This document shows positions 1-5,010 of a DNA stretch of 5,010 nt, piece by piece. The notes beneath the pieces were generated by a model. The model saw only the letters and a list, made by a program, of their open reading frames with translations. It did no database searches and was not told where the DNA came from. The DNA is taken from NCBI GenBank assembly GCA_002385475.1, contig DGDO01000114.1:1-5010 (forward strand), given 5' to 3'. The stretch is from Candidatus Sordicultor fermentans. Its GTDB lineage: Bacteria > Atribacterota > Atribacteria > Atribacterales > Caldatribacteriaceae. The position numbers and the translations under genes were made by a program. The number at the start of each line of letters is the position of its first letter. Positions within the stretch are counted from its first letter, which is position 1.

Positions 1-57
1 CTATTATATAAAATAATTATAGAGTAAAGTCTATACTACTTATTGGAGAGAAATCAG

Positions 58-85
58 CTAAAATAGGACATTATAGCTATTTTAG
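58..85. repeat. Perfect 9-bp inverted repeat
   Basis: CTAAAATAG (58-66) and CTATTTTAG (77-85) are exact reverse complements around a 10-base spacer. The stem has only two G-C pairs and no strong T-run follows on either strand, so a terminator is doubtful. A protein-binding operator is possible but no regulated gene is visible nearby. Confidence 0.4.
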
Positions 86-152
86 GTTGAACTTCGGGAT
101 AAGCCAATTTTACCACCCTGTTCAATTATATCATAGAAAATATCTGCCCGGT

Positions 153-173
153 GCAGGGGAAGCAGGGGAAGCA
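153..173. repeat. Short tandem repeat, 9-base unit, about 2.3 copies
   Basis: GCAGGGGAA occurs at 153-161 and 162-170, followed by GCA. The flanking GGTGC (150-154) and GCACC (171-175) are complementary, so the block could fold as a 5-bp stem with a purine-rich loop. No function can be assigned. Confidence 0.5.
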
Positions 174-210
174 CCTCTCTCTTCAGAAAACCATTCTAAT
201 CAGTTGAGCT

Positions 211-410
211 CGTATTAAGGAAATCTTCGGCCTCTTTACGGGTTGGGATTCCTATATCAGTAATACTGGATAACCTCGCTGAAGGAGTTAGCCGGGAAGA
301 GATTTTGAAAGGTTATCCTTCTCTTTCATCCCGAAGATATTAGTGCCGCATTGGCCTATGCTGCACTTTTAGCCAAAGAGTGCCATATTGTTATTGAATC
401 GGGTAGCTAA
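211..410 (+). pseudogene. Decayed DUF433-family antitoxin
   Basis: Read on the plus strand with frame corrections, this is a DUF433 protein, usually the antitoxin of a DUF433/DUF5615 pair. Bases 242-328 give VGIPISVILDNLAEGVSREEILKGYPSLS in outline; after one extra base near 329 the frame shifts and 330-407 gives PEDISAALAYAALLAKE and a short tail, stopping at TAA 408-410. The conserved core motif 'GYPSLSPEDISAALAYAA' is therefore split by a +1 frameshift. Upstream, 211-231 reads RIKEIFG, a shortened form of the usual RI..NPEIFGGKP, in a different frame from the next block. The 'IRGTRIP' segment is damaged around 232-250. No start codon remains, and a TGA lies in frame at 205-207. Family assignment is from memory of the domain pattern. 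Decay is clear from the frames unless sequencing error is responsible. Confidence 0.8.
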
Positions 411-480
411 ATTAAATTCAAAGTTGACGAGAACCTTCCCGTAGAAGTTGCTCAACCACTTAAGGATACAGAGTTTGAAA
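411..480 (+). pseudogene. N-terminal remnant of a DUF5615 (PIN-like) toxin
   Basis: Directly after the antitoxin stop, the plus strand reads IKFKVDENLPVEVAQPLKDTEFE. This matches the N-terminus of DUF5615 proteins (typically MKFKVDENLPVEVAELLR.AGF), a PIN-like family of presumed nuclease toxins in which the Asp of VDEN belongs to the acidic active site. The start codon is ATT (411-413) where an ATG would be expected. After about 23 residues the similarity ends; the frame runs on through TNPVFNPWSGLKV to TAA at 540-542 but no longer resembles the family, whose members are usually about 100 residues or more. The remaining acidic residues are gone, so it cannot be active. Order and abutment with the DUF433 remnant are exactly those of an intact pair. 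Confidence 0.7.
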
Positions 481-490
481 CAAACCCCGT

Positions 491-515
491 TTTCAATCCC
501 TGGTCAGGATTAAAA
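491..515 (-). repeat. Single CRISPR-repeat-like stem-loop
   Basis: On the plus strand, TTTCAATCCC (491-500) is followed by TGGTC (501-505) and GGATTAAAA (507-515). In minus-strand RNA, UUUUAAUCC and GGAUUGAAA form a 9-bp stem with one U-G pair around a 7-base loop. The ends and centre resemble the archaeal/thermophile CRISPR repeat class carrying GGTC and GGGATTGAAA, with a shorter middle. There is only one copy, so it is not an array. There is no U-tract after the stem, so it is not an ordinary intrinsic terminator. Confidence 0.4.
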
Positions 516-690
516 GTCTATAAAGTCCAGTGGCGCAGATAATTCCAAAAAATGGGAACATTGCTATTATGAGAAAACCAGCATTGGGCTGCAGGTTCAT
601 TATTATGTTCTGTGCTCCAGTATAAAGAGTCAGCGCTATAGCACCACCGACTGTAACCTCAGTAGCAGATGTATTCCTGTATTTTCCCAA
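493..690 (-). CDS. Possible small two-helix membrane protein
   Basis: I do not recognise this 65-codon frame. A polar start (MGKYRNTSATE) is followed by two hydrophobic stretches, about residues 13-33 (TVGGAIALTLYTGAQNIIMNL) and 38-62 (GFLIIAMFPFFGIICATGLYRLLIL), ending in TRD. This is the pattern of a small hairpin membrane protein. The start would be TTG at 690, with no convincing Shine-Dalgarno site. It lies in the same frame as the HhH gene, whose TAA at 706-708 is only 15 bases upstream. Codon use (ATA, AGG, GGA) resembles the neighbours. Its last codons overlap a CRISPR-repeat-like hairpin at 491-515. It could be a real operon-terminal gene, the end of a degraded longer gene, or chance. 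The weak start keeps confidence low. Confidence 0.4.
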   Translation of the reverse strand: MGKYRNTSATEVTVGGAIALTLYTGAQNIIMNLQPNAGFLIIAMFPFFGIICATGLYRLLILTRD

Positions 691-705
691 AAGAGGATAT
701 ATAAT

Positions 706-1245
706 TTATCTTCTACCACTCTGGCGGTCATACTCCCAGATTGCTAAGTCCACTTCTTGAGGTAACCATCCCAGCTCAGCAGCAAGTCTCTTGATTTCTT
801 TCAAGTATCGTTTGTAATCATTGATGGAAAAGTTCCGTTTTTCCACCCCAAATATCTGGCGCCACCCTCTAAAATCAATAACTGCATATTGCTCGGGATA
901 ACACAAAGCGAGCACAGCAGAAGCTACCGGGATTCCAACTCCTCTAAGGGCAGTCAATAATCGGAGCCGAAGCTCAAGCTCATAATCCTCATCCTCATGC
1001 GAGATATTAAAAGCTAAACAGGTAATATCCCTTATAATATCTTCGGTATTCTTGCTCCTCAAACTTTTTTGTCTTGCGTATTGTTGTCTCAATTTCCATC
1101 TTAAAATTCTATCAAAATCATCGAGGTCTAAATAAAAAGGACTACGAACTTGCTTTAACAAATGCAGGTGTTCTTTTAAATGCTCAGTTTCGTCAAAGTC
1201 AGCTGCAGTTCTCCGGTATGCTCTAATAACATCTGCGTTAATCAT
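706..1245 (-). CDS. Helix-hairpin-helix protein resembling a DNA glycosylase
   Basis: A 179-residue soluble protein. Residues 98-128 read TALRGVGIPVASAVLALCYPEQYAVIDFRGW in outline: a helix-hairpin-helix turn (GVG 102-104) followed by an acidic VID (D124). In HhH-GPD base-excision glycosylases the turn is followed by a catalytic Asp. The distance from P106 to D124 is 18 residues, the same as Lys120 to Asp138 in endonuclease III. The lyase Lys is replaced by Pro106, so if active it would be expected to be monofunctional. The N-terminal half is helical and charged (FDRILRWKLRQQYARQ, 44-59), and the C-terminus ends in VDLAIWEYDRQ. There is no iron-sulfur cysteine cluster. The ATG at 1245 is preceded by AAGGTG. 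It lies 63 bases after the metallopeptidase gene on the same strand, probably co-transcribed with hsdR. The fold is inferred from one motif region; the function is unproven and a non-catalytic DNA-binding role is possible. Confidence 0.85.
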   Translation of the reverse strand: MINADVIRAYRRTAADFDETEHLKEHLHLLKQVRSPFYLDLDDFDRILRWKLRQQYARQKSLRSKNTEDIIRDITCLAFNISHEDEDYELELRLRLLTALRGVGIPVASAVLALCYPEQYAVIDFRGWRQIFGVEKRNFSINDYKRYLKEIKRLAAELGWLPQEVDLAIWEYDRQSGRR

Positions 1246-1250
1246 AATTT

Positions 1251-1256
1251 CACCTT
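1251..1256 (-). promoter_or_regulatory. Ribosome binding site of the HhH gene
   Basis: AAGGTG on the minus strand, 5 bases before the ATG at 1245, a good Shine-Dalgarno match. It supports independent translation of this gene despite its position inside the operon. Confidence 0.6.
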
Positions 1257-1308
1257 CTAGGGTTGTGTATATCTAAGGATGAAAGCTCCTGAGTGATTAA
1301 ATCAAATA

Positions 1309-1980
1309 CTACAGCCTCAACAAATAGCCGTTCTGCTTCAACCAATCTTTGTGTTTTTCGTAGTCAGGCATCAACATTTTAACCTTGTTCCAGAATGATT
1401 TTGCGTGATTTCTCTCTTCCAGATGAACAAGTTCATGGACAACCACATAGTCTACTACCGGCAAAGGAGCCATAATCAGTCGCCATGAGAAATTTAAATT
1501 TCCGCAAGAAGAGGAAGAGCCCCACCTTTTCTGGGCATTGGTAATATTAACTTTACGGTACTTAAAATCCCTCTTTTGCGCATACCAGCAGACTCTCTCA
1601 GAAATTTTTTCGTAAGCCATTTTTTTGTACCACTTGACAAATACTTCTTTTGCCCGGGGTAGCGCATCTCGGGAGAGATAGAAGCCATTCTCGAATTTTA
1701 GTGGCTCTTCCTGGCTATCTACTATTTTCAATCTATAATATCTCCCTAGATAGAGAAAACCTTCTCCATTGACAAACTCTTTAGGAGAGAATTTTGGGTC
1801 TCTCGTTTCAATTTCCCTTTTCTTTTCCTCAATCCATTCTCTATGGTCAAGAACTACCTTCATAATCGTGCTATCATTGATATCCAGGGGTGCTCTTACA
1901 ATCAGCGTAGCGTCATCTGTTACCTGTAAAGCAATGGTTTTTCTTTTTGTTCGTACTATTTTTTCTATCTCGATATCCAT
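1309..1980 (-). CDS. DUF45/YgjP-family (SprT-like) zinc metallopeptidase
   Basis: A 223-residue predicted metallopeptidase. The zinc site HELVH is at residues 182-186, and the expected third ligand is His192 in RNHAKSFW, which with the preceding WRLIMAPLPVVDYVVVHELVH block is the hallmark of the DUF45/YgjP family. The family resembles SprT/Wss1 proteases, some of which act on DNA-protein crosslinks; its substrate here is unknown. The usual WGSCS motif before the catalytic block reads KRWGSSSSCG (151-160), so Ser replaces the common Cys. I chose the ATG at 1980: GGAG lies 9 bases upstream, the start is 4 bases after the hsdR stop, and MDIEIEKIVRTKRK fits family N-termini. ATG 1995 and TTG 2010 lie inside hsdR and lack a good ribosome site. 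Genes of this family are commonly found just downstream of hsdR. Tight spacing suggests translational coupling. Confidence 0.9.
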   Translation of the reverse strand: MDIEIEKIVRTKRKTIALQVTDDATLIVRAPLDINDSTIMKVVLDHREWIEEKKREIETRDPKFSPKEFVNGEGFLYLGRYYRLKIVDSQEEPLKFENGFYLSRDALPRAKEVFVKWYKKMAYEKISERVCWYAQKRDFKYRKVNITNAQKRWGSSSSCGNLNFSWRLIMAPLPVVDYVVVHELVHLEERNHAKSFWNKVKMLMPDYEKHKDWLKQNGYLLRL

Positions 1981-1984
1981 AAAT

Positions 1985-4900
1985 CTATTCTCCATAAATG
2001 TGATAAGCAAGCTCTATTAGTTTTTGAGCTATTTCGTTTCTTTTCCCGAATACCACATTACTGGCACCCGATGAATATGATGCAGGGGTTTCCTTTACCT
2101 TATCTCCTTCTTTTGAAGGCGCGGGAGAAGCTGGAACAGATTTTAGTAGATGAGATATGATATACGATTTTAATCTCTTCTGCTTAAAGGAGCTTTCCCA
2201 GAAATCAACCATCTGAGTTTCTCTCTTGATAAGCTCAATCACGTCTCTAGTCAAACCAATTAGAAAGTTAACGTCTTTTTCGCTCAGTGCTTCAACAGGC
2301 TTTTTTCCATATATCTCCTGTTTCAATAGTCCCAAAAAAGGTAGCTCTTTCTTTGGCTCCAAACCAAAGGTTTCCTCAGCTTTTCTTCCTCTTTTCATCG
2401 ATTCTCTGAGTTTTTCAAGCTCGATGGCGAGAACTTCCCAGTTTTCTTTGTATTCTTCAAGGATTTTCTTCAACTTATCAAAAAACCTCTCATAAAACTC
2501 CGGGTCTTCTTCGAAGTGCTTTTCAATATGTTCTAAAATAGCGTGTGTAAGCTCTTCAGCTTTTGCCTTGTTTGATTTTTGTTTTTTTAATTTACCAATG
2601 AATTTATCGTCAAAAAGAGGAGTTGGTGGTATTTTTGGGTCAACGCCTTTTGATATCAGATATTCTTCAACAATTTCTCTTATCTTCTTGCTCGCATCTT
2701 TTATGCTCAGTTTATCATCTCTATATCTGTTTCTCGCCGACTCTTTGATGAAATTTATAATTTTCAGGTCTGTAACATATTTTAAGGCTATAGGGTCAGG
2801 AAGCACCGCATCCATTGCCCGGTTAAAGTTTTTTACCAGCATTATAAACTCATTTCTTACCTCTTCATCGACCAGAAGGTCTATACATTCTTCTATGTTA
2901 TTTCTCCAATCTTCAATTCCGTATTTTTTAAAGAAATTGTTGATAAGACTGTGGGCAAACCCCAAATCGTCGATGCTTTTAGCTTTATTTTTGACAACTT
3001 GGGTAATTTCCTCTATATCTTCATCAGCATAGATAGAAAGAGCTTCTTTCAAATGCTTTAAAACTCCAACATAATCTACAACAAAACCGCAACTTTTATT
3101 TTTGTAAACTCTATTTACTCTTGCGATGGCCTGCAATAGATTATGTTCCTTAATCACATCATCCAGATACATAACCTGCTCTACAGGAGCGTCGAAACCT
3201 GTGATGAGCATATTCTGAACCACTAAAATGCCTACATCCCCTGAAACACCAGTATCATCGGTTTTATAAAATGGTAGTTTAAAGCTCTCTATTATCCTAT
3301 CCTGCTTATGGGCATCGGTATAATCATAATATTCAGGTGGATCGTTATCTCCCTCGGATATAACTACACCAACTTCCAATCTCTCAAGTTGCTCTATGTC
3401 TATCCCTTTCTGGTTATTCTTCTTCAGCTCTTCTATTTTTTCCTTTAATGCTTCTTCCAGAGCTTTCTTGTATCTTATGGCAGCAAGCCGTGAGACAGCT
3501 ACAACCTGAGCTTTAAAGCCATTGGGGAATATATGGGTAACATAGTGGTCTATCATATCTTTTGCTTTGTCCCTTATCACATCCTCGTCTTCAAGATATG
3601 CACGCCACGTGTACCTCCCCATAATTTTTGTCTTTTGTTCTGCATCAAGCATATAAAAGACATCCTCAAATTTAGTATTGGCTGCTTCTTCATCGGAAAG
3701 TTCAGCACTGTGAACTCTTCCTTCATAGACAATCTCAACAGTCACACCATCTTCTACCGCTCTTTTTATACTGTATTTATCTATATATTCACCAAAAGTC
3801 ATTTCCGTTTTTGCAATGGGCGTGCCAGTGTAAGCTATCCTTATAGCATTGGGCAAAGCTTTCTTTAAATTAGCTCCTAAAAGTTTGTATTGGGTTCTGT
3901 GCGCCTCATCAATCATAATAAGAATGTTAGGGGACTTATTAAGCTCTGGAAATTCGACTTCAAGCTCCCTTTCCTGGAATTTGTGAATCATACCCATTAC
4001 CAGGTCTGGAGTATCGGTCTTTAAAAGTTCTTGAAGTTCTTTTACGCTTCCTGCAAGATGAACAGTAAAACCCACACTTTTTGACGTCTCTCTCAATTGT
4101 TTCTCTAAATTTTTCCTATCGGTTATAAAGACAATTTTGAAATTTCTGAATTCGGGGTGATGATACATCTCCCTTACAGTAAACATCATGGTCATTGATT
4201 TTCCAGAGCCCTGAGTGTGCCAGACAATCCCTCCTCGCTCTTCAGGAGTTTTACCTTCCTCCAGCCTTTTTATTATCTTTTTAACCGCTCTAAATTGCTG
4301 GTATCTTGCCACAATTTTTACCACACCGCTTTTAGGGTCTTCCTTGAAGACGGTAAAAGTGTGGAGAATATCAAGGAGATTATTCCTGGTGAGCATACCC
4401 TGAATTAGAACCTGCTGACTGGTGATATTTCCTCGAGAATTTATATCTGATAAAGTATAAGGGTAAGGGTCTTTCCATTCTATAAAGTGCTCATATTCTG
4501 CAGTTATGGTTCCGTATTTTGCCACCTGATTAGAAGTGGCAATCGTAAAAAGGTTATACCAGAAGAGTTTCTCATTACCTTCTTTTGCCCCTCTTCTATT
4601 AGAATATCTCATAAGCTGGGTTATAGCTTCTGCGATGGGGTCTGCTATTGCCGGAGATTTGCATTCTACAACCACTAAAGGCAAACCATTCACAAATAAC
4701 ACAATATCAGGTATTATATGCTTCTCGGTCCCTGGAATATTTACCTTAAATTGAGAAATGGCAATAAAAGAATTGTTCTCTGGATTTATAAAATCTATGA
4801 ACCTGACTGTGGGGCTTTTTTCTCCAGTTTTCCGGTTCTCAAATACTGAAGTATTTTCCAGAAGTAAATCGTGGATTTCTCTGTTTGCTTCTAAAAGAGA

Positions 4901-5010
4901 GCGAGCTTGCGAGGTGGTTATCCTTCCTACCACTTCATTTATCTGGTCTTCTTCTATCCAGGGGCTTATTCTTTGGATAGATTCACTTAAAAGATCCTCA
5001 AGGACTTCCT
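1985..5010 (-). CDS. hsdR: Type I restriction enzyme R subunit HsdR (5' end beyond window)
   Basis: This is the motor and nuclease subunit of a type I restriction-modification complex, which translocates unmodified DNA with ATP and cuts it. The frame is open to the right edge: 25 codons precede the GTG at 4933, and they read like HsdR (EVLEDLLSESIQRI...), so that GTG is not the start. Counting that GTG as residue 1, a PD-(D/E)xK nuclease site is visible as IIPD (D76) followed by VVVECK (E90, K92). The SF2 motor has Walker A TQGSGKS (240-246), DRKNLEKQL (272-280), DEAH (342-345), TGTP (369-372), ITGFDAP (577-583) and QAIARVNR (601-608). A long helical C-terminal domain follows. At least 1007 residues are present, close to full HsdR length, so probably only a few dozen are missing. 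A Pro/Ala/Ser-rich linker lies at about 931-958. The partner hsdM and hsdS genes are not in the window and presumably lie to the right. Confidence 0.97.
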   Translation of the reverse strand, partial: EVLEDLLSESIQRISPWIEEDQINEVVGRITTSQARSLLEANREIHDLLLENTSVFENRKTGEKSPTVRFIDFINPENNSFIAISQFKVNIPGTEKHIIPDIVLFVNGLPLVVVECKSPAIADPIAEAITQLMRYSNRRGAKEGNEKLFWYNLFTIATSNQVAKYGTITAEYEHFIEWKDPYPYTLSDINSRGNITSQQVLIQGMLTRNNLLDILHTFTVFKEDPKSGVVKIVARYQQFRAVKKIIKRLEEGKTPEERGGIVWHTQGSGKSMTMMFTVREMYHHPEFRNFKIVFITDRKNLEKQLRETSKSVGFTVHLAGSVKELQELLKTDTPDLVMGMIHKFQERELEVEFPELNKSPNILIMIDEAHRTQYKLLGANLKKALPNAIRIAYTGTPIAKTEMTFGEYIDKYSIKRAVEDGVTVEIVYEGRVHSAELSDEEAANTKFEDVFYMLDAEQKTKIMGRYTWRAYLEDEDVIRDKAKDMIDHYVTHIFPNGFKAQVVAVSRLAAIRYKKALEEALKEKIEELKKNNQKGIDIEQLERLEVGVVISEGDNDPPEYYDYTDAHKQDRIIESFKLPFYKTDDTGVSGDVGILVVQNMLITGFDAPVEQVMYLDDVIKEHNLLQAIARVNRVYKNKSCGFVVDYVGVLKHLKEALSIYADEDIEEITQVVKNKAKSIDDLGFAHSLINNFFKKYGIEDWRNNIEECIDLLVDEEVRNEFIMLVKNFNRAMDAVLPDPIALKYVTDLKIINFIKESARNRYRDDKLSIKDASKKIREIVEEYLISKGVDPKIPPTPLFDDKFIGKLKKQKSNKAKAEELTHAILEHIEKHFEEDPEFYERFFDKLKKILEEYKENWEVLAIELEKLRESMKRGRKAEETFGLEPKKELPFLGLLKQEIYGKKPVEALSEKDVNFLIGLTRDVIELIKRETQMVDFWESSFKQKRLKSYIISHLLKSVPASPAPSKEGDKVKETPASYSSGASNVVFGKRNEIAQKLIELAYHIYGE
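1989..1993 (-). promoter_or_regulatory. Ribosome binding site of the metallopeptidase gene
   Basis: GGAGA on the minus strand. Taking GGAG as the core, 9 bases separate it from the ATG at 1980. It lies just before and within the last codons of hsdR, so ribosomes finishing hsdR would pass directly over it. It decides the start in favour of 1980 over the upstream ATG and TTG. Confidence 0.6.

Larger units (their letters stand above)
1..210. other. Region without a recognisable gene
   Basis: All frames are broken by stops and I recognise no protein here. The first 40 bases are very AT-rich. The region holds the 58-85 inverted repeat and the 153-173 tandem repeat. It lies upstream of the dead antitoxin and may have carried its promoter, but no convincing -35/-10 pair or archaeal promoter element with a start is left. 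Confidence 0.5.

Noticed and set aside
82..147. Minus-strand fragment ADIFYDIIEQGGKIGLSRSST ending at TAA
   Set aside because: It has a protein-like look but is only about 21 codons, lacks a start, and matches no family I recognise.
268..318. 9-bp inverted repeat GGATAACCT/AGGTTATCC
   Set aside because: Both arms encode conserved residues of the antitoxin remnant with a long 33-base loop, so coincidence is more likely than a site.
223..338. 8-bp inverted repeat ATCTTCGG/CCGAAGAT
   Set aside because: Arms are about 100 bases apart and inside the pseudogene coding sequence.
400..705. Intrinsic terminator for the minus-strand operon
   Set aside because: The stems at 473-485 and 491-515 lack a following U-run and are not GC-rich, so I cannot support a terminator.
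1981..2010. Longer metallopeptidase starts at TTG 2010 or ATG 1995
   Set aside because: No Shine-Dalgarno site precedes either, while ATG 1980 has GGAG 9 bases upstream and begins the family-like sequence.
1494..2020. Open frames 1494-1688 (minus) and 1769-2020 (plus)
   Set aside because: Both overlap the metallopeptidase gene in other frames and have no recognisable content.
2226..4754. Plus-strand open frames opposite hsdR, for example 2226-2495, 2568-3032 and 3533-3868
   Set aside because: They are antisense to a strongly supported gene, are Ser/Phe/Leu-rich and show no family motifs.
1985..4933. HsdR starting at GTG 4933
   Set aside because: The frame stays open to 5010 and the 25 upstream codons look like HsdR N-terminal sequence, so the gene is partial rather than starting here.

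Overview
The window is an AT-rich stretch of prokaryotic DNA. The genes use AGA, AGG and ATA codons freely, and purine-rich Shine-Dalgarno-like sites precede two of the starts. No marker gene fixes the taxon. A DUF433/DUF5615-type toxin-antitoxin remnant beside a type I restriction locus suits many bacteria and archaea, including thermophiles and uncultured lineages, so I do not go further than that.

From 5010 down to about 493 everything reads on the minus strand. First comes hsdR, the restriction/translocation subunit of a type I restriction-modification system. It is open at the right edge, so its first residues and any hsdM/hsdS partners would lie beyond the window. Four bases after its stop begins a DUF45/YgjP (SprT-like) zinc metallopeptidase, whose ribosome site lies inside the hsdR 3' end. 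After 63 bases comes a 179-residue helix-hairpin-helix protein that resembles a DNA glycosylase and has its own Shine-Dalgarno site. A possible 65-codon membrane peptide follows in the same frame, 15 bases after that stop. This looks like one operon: DNA cleavage and translocation, a predicted DNA-associated protease, and a possible base-excision enzyme.

The left end (about 1-480) holds no intact gene but is not empty. On the plus strand, 211-410 is a decayed DUF433 antitoxin with at least one clear frameshift, a lost start and a damaged N-terminal half. It abuts 411-480, the N-terminal remnant of a DUF5615 (PIN-like) toxin that has lost its ATG and most of its length. The remnant stops being recognisable about where the minus-strand operon ends, so this may be a rearrangement junction. 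Immediately beyond, at 489-516, is a single element very like the 'TTTCAATCCC...GGTC...GATT' class of CRISPR repeats. It is alone and may be coincidental. Bases 1-210 contain a perfect 9-bp inverted repeat and a short tandem repeat, with no recognisable gene.

The most interesting points are the dead toxin-antitoxin pair, the glycosylase-like protein riding in a restriction operon, and the solitary CRISPR-like repeat. No complete new system is proven by this window alone.
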